64,000 nt of DNA, taken from contig JAEEPZ010000001.1 of assembly GCA_016285055.1 (NCBI GenBank), forward strand, positions 46,049 to 110,048. The letters run 5' to 3'. A program made the translations under genes and the position numbers. The notes under the pieces were generated by a model. That model was not told the DNA's origin and ran no database searches. It worked only from the letters and a program-made list of their open reading frames with translations. This document shows, piece after piece, positions 1 through 10,148 of this stretch. Within the stretch, counting starts at the first letter, position 1. Every line of letters starts with the position of its first letter. The DNA is from Prevotella sp. (GTDB taxonomy: Bacteria > Bacteroidota > Bacteroidia > Bacteroidales > Bacteroidaceae).

Positions 1-81
1 GGGCATGGCCTTCCACGATGCGGTCTCGATGACATTGCCCATGTTGAGCACGACGACGGGCTTGCCTGCCAGATGGAAAGC
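1..81 (-). pseudogene. Fragment of glycoside hydrolase family 3 (beta-glucosidase-like), truncated
   Basis: Reverse-strand translation AFHLAGKPVVVLNMGNVIETASWKAMP resembles the GH3 'KPVVVVLN.G.PIETSW' segment; in-frame TGA at 82-84 directly upstream; the other side runs off the window. Confidence 0.5.
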
Positions 82-357
82 TCATGCGACTGAAAGTTAC
101 GAAAAATAGCCGAATAATCAGCCCATTTTTTGAAAAATATCGCAATTTACCCGTAAATAAAGGCAAAACGAGGAAGAACGAGGAAGGGCAAAAAAGAGGG
201 TAACGCAAAATATGGAGGATTGGTGAAGGAGTTAGGAGTCATATTTGTATGGTTTTAAAAGTGAATACCCCGTGAACGACGCTTGTGCATACCAAAGTCC
301 AGCCTTAATATATTCAAAAAGATTGGGGCGAGTGCAACATAATTCCAAAAAGTTTCG

Positions 358-365
358 TATCTTTG
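358..365 (+). promoter_or_regulatory. Bacteroidetes -7 promoter element (TATCTTTG)
   Basis: TATCTTTG about 40 bp upstream of the ORF at 405. Confidence 0.5.
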
Positions 366-404
366 CACCCGTTAGGACTTTAAAACAATATAGACAGAAA
401 GATT

Positions 405-638
405 ATGGAACAAGTGAGGACTCCGTTGAATGCTGCTCAGATGGATTTCCTGCAGTTGCTGGGACACATCAAAACCATAGAGGAACTGGAAGAATTAAGT
501 CAGGTCGTCAGTGACTTTTATGCTCGCAAGGCTGAGGAAGGCATGAATCGTCTTTGGGAAACCGGCCAGTGGAGTAAGGAGAAAGACGAGGAAATGATGA
601 GGACACATCTTCGCACACCATACAAATATGCCAAGTAA
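405..638 (+). CDS. Small putative antitoxin-like protein upstream of a PIN-domain remnant
   Basis: 77 aa; its stop overlaps the ATG of a downstream PIN-like ORF (ATGCCAAGTAA), an arrangement typical of TA pairs. Confidence 0.5.
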   Translation: MEQVRTPLNAAQMDFLQLLGHIKTIEELEELSQVVSDFYARKAEEGMNRLWETGQWSKEKDEEMMRTHLRTPYKYAK

Positions 639-796
639 CAAGATAGTCCTTGACACGAATTCCTTTTGCCGCCGGAGCCACTTACATCGTGTCGGATGAT
701 TCTCATTTCAGTGTCCTGCGCGACATTACATTCCCCCAGCTGCTGGTGCTCAGGCTGAAAGAGTTTCTGGAGGCGTTGCAGAAGGAGGACAAATAA
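628..796 (+). pseudogene. PIN-domain toxin remnant with internal deletion/frameshift
   Basis: N-terminal MPSNKIVLDTNSF (PIN beta-1 with Asp), then in another frame GATYIVSDDSHFSVLRDITFPQLLVLRLKEFLEALQKEDK* (C-terminal PIN part); the middle of the domain is missing. Confidence 0.55.
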
Positions 797-820
797 AGAG
801 CGGATAGACAAAACGCAAGA

Positions 821-860
821 GCGGGAAGCCATGCCGACAACCTCAGCCTTGGCTTCCCGC
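821..860 (+). terminator. Hairpin terminator candidate
   Basis: Arms GCGGGAAGCCA / TGGCTTCCCGC downstream of the TA remnant. Confidence 0.4.
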
Positions 861-1027
861 CCTTACGTTGATTGGAACCCTGTCCTTTGATTACAGCTTA
901 AATCTCCAAATTTGTCTGTTACCTGCTTTACCACCACGGTCAGAGACAAAGTAAATCTATACGTCCGCCACAAGATGCATTGCGACGGGATTTTTTGAAA
1001 AAAATGATGGCGGCAAAGCCTCGACTG

Positions 1028-2311
<1,284 letters not shown>

Positions 2312-2469
2312 CTAAGAAGGGTGCAATGCGGCACACAATTGTTATAGAACATTAACATTTCTGGCGGCAGAATATCAGAATTGCTACGCGCCACCCGAGA
2401 AAGATCCGCAGGCTTCGGAAAAACAAATAAAAACAAGAAAAACAAATAGAAACAATTGGGGCCACAAAA

Positions 2470-2515
2470 AAGCTCCTCGCAAGAAAACCAGTAGCGATTT
2501 CCTTGCGAGGAGCTT
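2470..2515. terminator. Hairpin terminator
   Basis: Perfect 14-bp arms AAGCTCCTCGCAAG / CTTGCGAGGAGCTT between minus-strand genes. Confidence 0.6.
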
Positions 2516-2537
2516 AAAGACACGTGATGCCGAAGGA

Positions 2538-3041
2538 TTACTTGATGCCCAGCTTGGCTTTCACCTGTGCTGTGACATCGGTAGAGAGCGTTGTGCTGAT
2601 GTAGGGTATGCCAGCAGCGAGGTCCATGATGTAGACGTACTGCCCCTCCTGTCCTATGGCCTGGATGGCTTCACGCACCTTCTGTGTGATGGCCTGCATC
2701 TTGTCCTGCTGAGCCTTGGCCAGAGCCTGACGGTTGCTCTCGTAAGCCTCCTGGATGCGCTGGTAGAGATCCTGCAGCTCCTGGTTGCGGCGCTGCTTGA
2801 TGTTCTCAGGCAGCGAGGCTTCCTCTTTCTCAAAGGCCTCGGCCTTCTTCTGCAGCTCTTCCTGCATCTGCTTCAGCTCGGCGTCGTATTGCTCACTCAA
2901 CTTCTTCAAATCGTTCTGTGCCGTGGTGAATTCAGGCATAGCAGTGATGACGGCCTCTGAATCGCAGTGACCAAACTTCTGGGCTGATGCGGTAGCAAAA
3001 CCGCAGATGGCGCAAATAGCGCAAATAATAAATTTTTTCAT
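2538..3041 (-). CDS. OmpH/Skp family outer membrane chaperone
   Basis: Signal peptide plus KFGHCDSEAVITAMPEF...coiled coil...YVYIMDLAAGIPYIS; typical OmpH layout downstream of bamA. Confidence 0.85.
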   Translation of the reverse strand: MKKFIICAICAICGFATASAQKFGHCDSEAVITAMPEFTTAQNDLKKLSEQYDAELKQMQEELQKKAEAFEKEEASLPENIKQRRNQELQDLYQRIQEAYESNRQALAKAQQDKMQAITQKVREAIQAIGQEGQYVYIMDLAAGIPYISTTLSTDVTAQVKAKLGIK

Positions 3042-3070
3042 TCTTTTTTTGTTTTCGTTATTATTTATTT

Positions 3071-3224
3071 CGTTATTACGTTATCACGGTATTACGTTAT
3101 CACGCTTTCTCGTTATTACGTTATCACGTTATTACGTTATTACGCTTTTTCGTTATCACGTTATCACGTTATTACGTTATCACGCTTTTTCGTTATTACG
3201 TTATCACGTTATTACGTTATCACG
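3071..3224. repeat. Higher-order tandem repeat: four ~40-bp units built from 8-bp CGTTATYA
   Basis: Units 3071-3110, 3111-3150, 3151-3190 and 3191-3224 are near identical (CGTTATTACGTTATCACGTTATTACGTTATCACGCTTTTT). Confidence 0.95.
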
Positions 3225-3231
3225 ACCATTA

Positions 3232-3744
3232 TTAATAGGAATAACCCAGCTTGCGCAGCACTTCGTCGCTGATGTCAATCTTGGGCGAGCCGAAGATGAT
3301 GCCTGTGTCGCTGGCGCGGTCGAGGACGAGCTGATAACCGCGCAGCTCGCTGACGTCCTTCACGGCATTGTAGATCTCCTCCTGAATGGGATTCATCAAG
3401 GCAGTGCGTTTCTTGAAGAGCTCGCCTTCCGGGCCGAAGTATTGGCGCTTCAGCTCTGCGGCCTGCTTCTCTTTCTCCATGATGGCGTCCTGACGGGCTT
3501 TCTTCTGCTCGGCCGAGAGGAACACCACCTCGTTCTGGTAGTTCTTGTACATGGTCTGTGCTTCGGTGGTGAGGGCATCGACCTCGGCCTGCCACTTCTT
3601 CGACACCTGTGCGAGCTGCTCGTTGGCACGCTCGTAGGCGGGCACGTTCTTGAGCACATAGTCCATGTCGATGAGTGCGAACTTCTGTGCGCTCATGGTC
3701 AGCGTGGCTGACAGCATGACAATGATGGTGAATAGTTTTTTCAT
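3232..3744 (-). CDS. OmpH/Skp family outer membrane chaperone (second copy)
   Basis: Signal peptide; KFALIDMDYVLKNVPAYERANEQLAQVSKKW; coiled coil. Confidence 0.88.
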   Translation of the reverse strand: MKKLFTIIVMLSATLTMSAQKFALIDMDYVLKNVPAYERANEQLAQVSKKWQAEVDALTTEAQTMYKNYQNEVVFLSAEQKKARQDAIMEKEKQAAELKRQYFGPEGELFKKRTALMNPIQEEIYNAVKDVSELRGYQLVLDRASDTGIIFGSPKIDISDEVLRKLGYSY

Positions 3745-3756
3745 ATGTATGATGTA

Positions 3757-6471
3757 TTAGAATTCCTGTCCTAAAACGAAGTGGAACTGCGAGCCTCCTT
3801 TGCGCCAGCCGCTGCTGCCCTGATACACCTTGTCGAAGCCGTAGGCCCAGTCAATGCCCATGAGTCCCACCATGGGCAGGTAGATGCGCACACCGAGTCC
3901 TGCTGAGCGCTTCATGTCAAAGGGATTGAAGTCCTTGACATTAGCCCATGCGTTGCCTGCCTCGACAAATCCCAAGCCGTAGATGGTGGTGTTGCCCAGC
4001 ATGAGGGGGTAGCGCAGCTCGAGGGTGAAGCGGTCGTAGGCGTAGGAGTCGTAGCTGCTGTAGCGTCCCGGTGTGCTCTCGCCGCTGAGTGCGTTGGCCG
4101 AGAGCGAGAGCGAGCCGTTCTCATAGCCACGCAGGCCGATGGTCTCTTCGGCATAGCTGGTGCTGTAGCCGCTCATGCCGTCGCCGCCGACGTAGAAGGT
4201 CTCGAAGGGCGACTTCTTGTGCTTGTTGTACGAGCCCAGCAGACCCATTTCCACACGAGTCATCAGCACGAAGCACTTCTGTCCGCTGGTCAGTGCCGTG
4301 AAGGTGCGGCTCTTGAACTTCCATTTATGATACTCCACCCAGCGGTATTTCTCACGCTGTTCCTCTTGGAAGCGGTCGTAGTCGTTGTAGGTCTCCCATG
4401 TGGCCAGCTTCGAGTAGTCTTTGTTGTCGAAGAGCGACCAGGGCGGCGTCAAAGAGACGGTGAGCGAGAACTCGGAGCCATAGCGCGGGAAGAGCGGGTT
4501 GTCGGTAGAGGAACGTGCGAGCGCCAGCGAGAGGTTCAGGTTGTTGCAGTTGCCGTTGGAAATCAAGAAGTACTGCCAGTCCTTCAGCATGTAGCGCTGG
4601 TAGGCCAGCGTGGCCGAGAAGTTGAAGTAGTCGTCGGGCCAGCGCAGGCGTTTTCCCCAGCCTAATGACAAGCCGAAGAGCTTCACATACTTGTCGTCGT
4701 CGAGGAAGCTCTCGTAGTTGTTGTAATAGCCGTTGTTCAGATAGCCATAGCCAGAGTACATGTACTGCAGGGAGTTCATGTAGGCCGAGTTATAGTAGTT
4801 GCTCGACACGTCGCTCTGCTTTGAGTAATAGGCGCCTATGCTGAGCGAGTTGGGGCGCTTTCCTCCGAACCATCCCGTGCCGTAGTTGGCAGAGAGTGAT
4901 GAGTAGTAGCGTCCGTTGGTCTGATAGCTCAGTCCCACCTGCTCTCCGTCGCCGGCGGGCAGGAATCCGCGGTGCAGCTTGTTCTTGCCCAGCATGTTGC
5001 GCAGCGAGAAGTTGTTGAACTTGATGCCCACGCGGCCTATGACGCCCGTCTGTCCCCAACCTAAAGAGAGCTCCAGCTGGTCGTTGCTTTTCTGCTCCAG
5101 CTCCCAGTTGATGTCCACAGTTCCGTTGTTGCCGTCGGGCTTCACGTCGGGATTGATGGCCTCAGCGTCGAAGTATCCCATGCTGGCTATTTCGCGGTAG
5201 GAGCGCATGAGTGCCTCTTTCGAGAATAGGTCGCCGGGCTTGGTACGCAGTTCGCGGCGCACCACCTCTTCATAGAGGCGGTCGTTGCCGTAGATTTTCA
5301 CATTGTTCAGGTGTGCCTGAGGACCTTCGACGATGCGCACCTCGAGGTCGATGGAGTCGCCGGCGATGTTCACCTCGGCGGGGTCAACCTGCGAGAAGAC
5401 ATAGCCGTTGTTGTAGTAGTAGTCGTGCACGCCGTCTTCGTCGGTGAGCAGGCGCTTGTTGATGAGTTTCTGATTGTAGACATCGCCCTTGTCCATGCCG
5501 AGCGTGCGGCTGAGGCCTTCTGTCGGCACGACGGTGTTGCCCACCCATGTGATGTTGCGCAGGTAGTACTTGTCGCCCTCTTCAATCTTCAGATAGACAT
5601 TGACGTGCTTGTCGTCTTCGTTCCACACGCTGTCTTCCACGATGGCAGCATCGCGGTAGCCCAGCTCATTGTATTTCTCGATGAGCTCTTTCTTGGCTTC
5701 AGTATATCTTTCCGGAGTAAACTTCTTGGCCTTGAAGAAGTTCTTTGCCTTGCCGGCCTCGTGAATCTTTCCCAGTGCGCCCTTGGTGAAGAGTCCGCCC
5801 TTGATGGTTCCTTCCTTCACCTGCTCATTACCGTCGAGGATGATGTTGCGCACCTTCATCTTGTCTTTCTTGTCGATATAGACGTCGAGCACCACCTCGT
5901 TCTTGCCGGTGACATCGTCGTGCTGTGAGATTTCTATCTCAGCATTCTTGAAGCCCTTGTCGTCGAAATATTTCTTTGCCAGGATGGTGGCTCGGTCTAC
6001 GAGGTTCTTCGTCATGCTCATGCCTTTGGCCATGCCGAGCTTGGATTCCAGGTCCTCGCGCTCGCTTTTCTTCACGCCGTAGTAGTTGATGCCTGAGATG
6101 CGCGGGCACAACGAGAGGTTGATGCAGAGGTAGACCTTCGCGTCAACGATGCTGTCGGCGGTGATGCTGACACGCGAAAAGAGTCCGTGCTTCCAGTAGC
6201 GCTTCACGGCCTCGGTGACCTCGCTGCCCGGCAGGTCGATCTTCTGCCCTACGCTGAGTCCTGAGAGGTTGATGAGCACAAAGTCGTCGTAGTCGGTGAC
6301 ACCCTTCACGGTGATACCGCCAATCTCTACCTGCCTCGGCGTGCCGGCATAGGAGATGTCGACCTGCGCCTTTGCCGTCGAAATGAAGAATGAAGAATGG
6401 AGGATGAAGAATGCTGCGCACAAGCAGAGGCGCATGACAGCATTTCCTTCCCATTTCCTTCTTTTCTTCAT
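3757..6471 (-). CDS. bamA: Outer membrane protein assembly factor BamA
   Basis: POTRA repeats (VRNIILDGNEQVKEGTI, LRNITWVGNTVVPTEGL, LNNVKIYGNDRLYEEVVRRELRTKPGDLFSKEALMRS) and C-terminal barrel; start 6471 or 6519. Confidence 0.92.
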   Translation of the reverse strand: MKKRRKWEGNAVMRLCLCAAFFILHSSFFISTAKAQVDISYAGTPRQVEIGGITVKGVTDYDDFVLINLSGLSVGQKIDLPGSEVTEAVKRYWKHGLFSRVSITADSIVDAKVYLCINLSLCPRISGINYYGVKKSEREDLESKLGMAKGMSMTKNLVDRATILAKKYFDDKGFKNAEIEISQHDDVTGKNEVVLDVYIDKKDKMKVRNIILDGNEQVKEGTIKGGLFTKGALGKIHEAGKAKNFFKAKKFTPERYTEAKKELIEKYNELGYRDAAIVEDSVWNEDDKHVNVYLKIEEGDKYYLRNITWVGNTVVPTEGLSRTLGMDKGDVYNQKLINKRLLTDEDGVHDYYYNNGYVFSQVDPAEVNIAGDSIDLEVRIVEGPQAHLNNVKIYGNDRLYEEVVRRELRTKPGDLFSKEALMRSYREIASMGYFDAEAINPDVKPDGNNGTVDINWELEQKSNDQLELSLGWGQTGVIGRVGIKFNNFSLRNMLGKNKLHRGFLPAGDGEQVGLSYQTNGRYYSSLSANYGTGWFGGKRPNSLSIGAYYSKQSDVSSNYYNSAYMNSLQYMYSGYGYLNNGYYNNYESFLDDDKYVKLFGLSLGWGKRLRWPDDYFNFSATLAYQRYMLKDWQYFLISNGNCNNLNLSLALARSSTDNPLFPRYGSEFSLTVSLTPPWSLFDNKDYSKLATWETYNDYDRFQEEQREKYRWVEYHKWKFKSRTFTALTSGQKCFVLMTRVEMGLLGSYNKHKKSPFETFYVGGDGMSGYSTSYAEETIGLRGYENGSLSLSANALSGESTPGRYSSYDSYAYDRFTLELRYPLMLGNTTIYGLGFVEAGNAWANVKDFNPFDMKRSAGLGVRIYLPMVGLMGIDWAYGFDKVYQGSSGWRKGGSQFHFVLGQEF

Positions 6472-6522
6472 AACAGTAGCTAATCCTATCTTTGCGGTAG
6501 CAAATTCTTCATTCTTCATTTT

Positions 6523-7260
6523 TCATTCTTCATTTTCCACTTGTGCCTCTGTCTTGCCATAGCGGCGCTGTCGCTGCTGATAGCTGGCAATGGCCTTGTG
6601 CAGGTCTTCCTCCATGAAGTCGGGCCAGAAGGTGTCGCAGAAGTACAGCTCTGAATAGGCCAGCTGCCAGAGCATGTAGTTGCTGATGCGCACTTCGCCG
6701 CCTGTGCGGATGAGCAGGTCGGGATCGGGGAGGAAATTGGTGACGAGGTGGTCGTTGATGAGCTGTTCGTCGATGTCGTCCACGCTGACGGCTCCGTCCT
6801 TCACCAGCTGTGCTATCTGCTTGGTGGCGTTCACCAGCTCCCAGCGGCTGCTGTAGCTCATGGCCACGATGACGGTCAAGCCGTCGAACTTGGCGGTGAG
6901 GTCTTCCAGATATTTGATTTTCTTCTGCACGCCCTCTGACAAGCGGCTGAAGTCGCCCACCATGCGGAAGCGCACGTTGTTGTCGGTGAAGAGGTTTGTC
7001 TCCACAAAGTTGACGACCAGTCCCATCAGCGCCTCAATCTCGTAGGCCGGACGGTTCCAGTTCTCGGTGGAGAAGGTATAGAGCGTGAGGTACTTCACCC
7101 CCAGCCGCGAACACTCGGCGGTGATGCGCTTCACTGTTTCCACACCAGCCTTGTGGCCGTAGGTCCTGTCCAGTCCCTGCTGCATGGCCCAGCGGCCGTT
7201 GCCGTCCATGATGATGGCAACATGCTGGGGAATGCGCTCTTTATCTAATGCATAATTCAT
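6523..7260 (-). CDS. uppS: Isoprenyl transferase (undecaprenyl diphosphate synthase)
   Basis: HVAIIMDGNGRWAMQQGLDRTYGHKAG and RTGGEVRISNYMLWQLAYSELYF motifs. Confidence 0.96.
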   Translation of the reverse strand: MNYALDKERIPQHVAIIMDGNGRWAMQQGLDRTYGHKAGVETVKRITAECSRLGVKYLTLYTFSTENWNRPAYEIEALMGLVVNFVETNLFTDNNVRFRMVGDFSRLSEGVQKKIKYLEDLTAKFDGLTVIVAMSYSSRWELVNATKQIAQLVKDGAVSVDDIDEQLINDHLVTNFLPDPDLLIRTGGEVRISNYMLWQLAYSELYFCDTFWPDFMEEDLHKAIASYQQRQRRYGKTEAQVENEE

Positions 7261-7307
7261 AATGCTTAATGCTTAATGCTTAATGTTCATTCTTCAATTT
7301 TCAATCT

Positions 7308-8015
7308 TCAGTCCCGGTCGTTGTTGCAGGTCTTGCACTTCTCCCAGAACTCGTAGGTGATGGACACCTGCAGGGTGCTGTAGCTGTCGGTGTTCTTAAA
7401 CAGTCCCGAGCTCTTGATGCCGTAGGGGTCGACCACATTGTCGAGCTTGTCGCTGCCGGTGAAGTGCATCATCCACTCGGCTGTGAGGTTCAGCCGGTCT
7501 CTGAGCTTGTATTTCACTCCCACGCCAAACTGCAACAGTCCTGCCACCGTCTTCTTGGTGAAGGCCAGGCCCGTGCCCATGGCGATGAAAGGCGTGAGGG
7601 GCTGCGCCCCGATATACTCTTTACCCGTTCCAAAGGGCCAGAAGTTATATTCATAGCGCAGGGTGAAGTCGGTGAGCTGGTTGCTGAAGCTGGCGATGCT
7701 GTCGTGAAAGGCAGGATACCAGGTTTTCACGTCTTTCGACGTTCCCTTCAGTTTGCCGCTGCTGAGCTGTGCGCTCCATGCCATGCGCGGGTTCATCTTG
7801 TATTTAGCCAGTGCAGCCACCGTGGGCTGCATGCTTTTGAACAATCCTCCGCTGAGGTCGCCCTGATAAGCCATCAGTCCCAGTCCGCCACCTATCTCCA
7901 TGCGGTACTCCGGGGCATCTTGCGCTGCTACGCGTGCCAATGATAAATGAAAGAGGAGCAATGACAGACCCAGCAGTCTACCCATACCTTTCAGTTGTTG
8001 TGCCTTCGACCTCAT
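7308..8015 (-). CDS. Outer-membrane beta-barrel protein (DUF6089-like)
   Basis: Signal peptide; EYRMEIGGGLGLMAYQGDLSGG and barrel-like C-terminus; lies next to uppS/bamA. Confidence 0.7.
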   Translation of the reverse strand: MRSKAQQLKGMGRLLGLSLLLFHLSLARVAAQDAPEYRMEIGGGLGLMAYQGDLSGGLFKSMQPTVAALAKYKMNPRMAWSAQLSSGKLKGTSKDVKTWYPAFHDSIASFSNQLTDFTLRYEYNFWPFGTGKEYIGAQPLTPFIAMGTGLAFTKKTVAGLLQFGVGVKYKLRDRLNLTAEWMMHFTGSDKLDNVVDPYGIKSSGLFKNTDSYSTLQVSITYEFWEKCKTCNNDRD

Positions 8016-8053
8016 GGCGCAGCCTTTCTTCATTTATCATTTGTCATTAGCCT

Positions 8054-9199
8054 TTAGCGCAGCTTCCCTTGCCACAGCTGCCCGCTATTGGTGAGCAGCC
8101 AGAGGCGTCCCTGCGCATCGGTGGCCATGGTGAAATGGCTGCCGCTGAGTGTTGAGGGAAGCTTATAGACGCTGTTAACATGCCACGAGACACCTTGGTC
8201 GCGCGACACTCTGACGGTCTTGTTGTCGTCCACGGCGAGCACCATGTTTTCATAGCAGGCCATGGTCAAGTTGTTGCTAAAGGGAAGGGGATAGTGGTTG
8301 TCGTCGTCGAAGGGCATCAGCACCCACTGGCCCTTGCTGCCGTCGTGGCTCTCAATCTTGTGCCACACGCGCATGGTGCCAATGTCTTCCTGCCTGGGTT
8401 TGCCCACGAGGAGCACATAGTCGGTGTTGTCGGCGGGGCCGTAGGGCCAGCTGATGCAGACTGCCTCAGCAGCGGCGGGCAGCAGTGATGCGTCATCGTC
8501 GAGCGGCTCGTCACGCCATGTCGCTCCGTTGTCGGTCGAGCAGCACAGACGGCCGTCGTCGGTCAGCATGTAGCAGGCCGTTGTCGAGCGCCCCACAATC
8601 TTGTCTTTGGCACAGAGGCGCACGCTGTCGCCATCGGCCTCCAGGCGCATGCCTTCATTCCAGGCCAGTGCTTCGTCGGCCTTCACCATCTGCCACTCGA
8701 AGCTGACGCCCTGGCTGCTGCTGACGTTCAGCGTCACAGTATAGTCGCGGGTATTGATGCCGTCGCGCGCCATGACGCGGAAGACACGAGGCACACTCAA
8801 GTCAACGCTGTCGGTGGCGGCGTGCCATCGCAATGTGTCGCCGATGACCGACTTCAGCGCCACCAGTCCGCCGTTCTTTGCCGACACGGTGCAGAGCACA
8901 TGCGCGGCATCAGTGCCTACGGGCAGCGGTGTGGCATTATAGATGCGGCGGTTTAAGTGGTCAATGGTCATCCTGTAGCTCGACCCTGCCAGCGTCGACT
9001 TCATAATGGTGTCGTTGCCCGTCTTGGATGATACGGTGTGGGTATAGCGATTCAGTGTGCCAAGGGTGAACTGCGTGATGGCCACGTCGGTGAAGCCCGA
9101 GTAGTCTTCCTCGTCGTCTTTCAGGCATGATGTCACGGTTGACACACAGGCCAACAGCACACAGCACCTGAGGAAAAAGCGTCTCATTCCTTCAATCAT
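8054..9199 (-). CDS. Surface lipoprotein, beta-propeller/sialidase-like (possibly DUF6242)
   Basis: Lipobox-like VTSCLKDDEED; S-x-D-x-G-x-TW repeats (CSTDNGATWRDE, VSRDQGVSWHV). Confidence 0.55.
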   Translation of the reverse strand: MIEGMRRFFLRCCVLLACVSTVTSCLKDDEEDYSGFTDVAITQFTLGTLNRYTHTVSSKTGNDTIMKSTLAGSSYRMTIDHLNRRIYNATPLPVGTDAAHVLCTVSAKNGGLVALKSVIGDTLRWHAATDSVDLSVPRVFRVMARDGINTRDYTVTLNVSSSQGVSFEWQMVKADEALAWNEGMRLEADGDSVRLCAKDKIVGRSTTACYMLTDDGRLCCSTDNGATWRDEPLDDDASLLPAAAEAVCISWPYGPADNTDYVLLVGKPRQEDIGTMRVWHKIESHDGSKGQWVLMPFDDDNHYPLPFSNNLTMACYENMVLAVDDNKTVRVSRDQGVSWHVNSVYKLPSTLSGSHFTMATDAQGRLWLLTNSGQLWQGKLR

Positions 9200-9390
9200 T
9201 GTTTTTTAGGCTGCAAATTTACGCACATTTCCGCAAATACGTGCGAAAAGCCATGTAGAATTAAGTAAAATATATCATTATTTGTCCGATTTTAAGTTGT
9301 TTTTAGGATTTTTCCTCTTTTATATAGTCTAAAAATGTTCGCGCGCATGAAAAAAGTTGATTTCTTCTTCGGCAAATCAGTATTTTTCAC

Positions 9391-9398
9391 TAACTTTG
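9391..9398 (+). promoter_or_regulatory. Bacteroidetes -7 promoter element (TAACTTTG)
   Basis: TAACTTTG ~60 bp upstream of the 9459 start codon. Confidence 0.5.
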
Positions 9399-9458
9399 CA
9401 GCCTCATAGCTTGACAGACAATTACTCAACTATTATTATTCACACAAACACACACACT

Positions 9459-10118
9459 ATGAAAAAGAATCTTTTAATGATGGCAGCCATCATGTTTGGC
9501 ATTCTCATCACCTTCGCAAGCTGCAAGGACACCAAGAAGAGCAAAACTGCTGACGACGACGAGGACGAAACCGAACAGGTGGACAAGAAATCGAGCAAGG
9601 ACCTTGCCCTGAAGAAGGTGGCCTCGCTTGAGGACATCGAGGCTCTGGAGGATTACGATCTTGACGACATCGACATCTCAGAACTCGACATGGACGACTT
9701 CGACTTCGCTAACATCGACCTCAACGAGCTGACTGAAAGCCAAGCTAACTCATTGCTCGACCTCGTTGTGATGGTGGGCAGCAATGAACTGCCGCAGGAT
9801 GCCGGCGATGGGGTCACCATCTATGCTATGGAGAAGAGCGACGACGATGTCGCCTTCACAATTGAAATGTCTCCAGAGTCTATGGGTGGCATCACCATGG
9901 AGCAGTTCAACCAAGTGCTGAACATGCCTGAGCTGAAACAGATGATGATGCAGGAAATGATCAAGGGCCTGGAGGGTAACGAAGACTTCAACAAATTCCT
10001 TCAGGTTATCCTCGTCGCCAAGAAGGACCTGACCATCAACTTCGTTGACAAGAACTCCGGCGACTCGGCTACCCTCACGCTGGGTGCTGATGAGCTGCTT
10101 AGTATGCAGAACCAATAA
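9459..10118 (+). CDS. Acidic putative lipoprotein of unknown function
   Basis: MKKNLLMMAAIMFGILITFASCKD lipobox; Asp/Glu-rich body; start re-placed to 9459. Confidence 0.65.
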   Translation: MKKNLLMMAAIMFGILITFASCKDTKKSKTADDDEDETEQVDKKSSKDLALKKVASLEDIEALEDYDLDDIDISELDMDDFDFANIDLNELTESQANSLLDLVVMVGSNELPQDAGDGVTIYAMEKSDDDVAFTIEMSPESMGGITMEQFNQVLNMPELKQMMMQEMIKGLEGNEDFNKFLQVILVAKKDLTINFVDKNSGDSATLTLGADELLSMQNQ

Positions 10119-10148
10119 ACGATAAAACGTCTTAACCGACAAGAGAAA

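Noticed and set aside
3071-3224. Possible CRISPR array
   Set aside because: The 40-bp units have no unique spacers and are built from an 8-bp microsatellite; no cas genes nearby.
3007-3711. 234-aa + strand ORF across the CGTTATYA repeat (RYHVITLLRYHAF...)
   Set aside because: Repeat-derived reading frame joined to the antisense of ompH.
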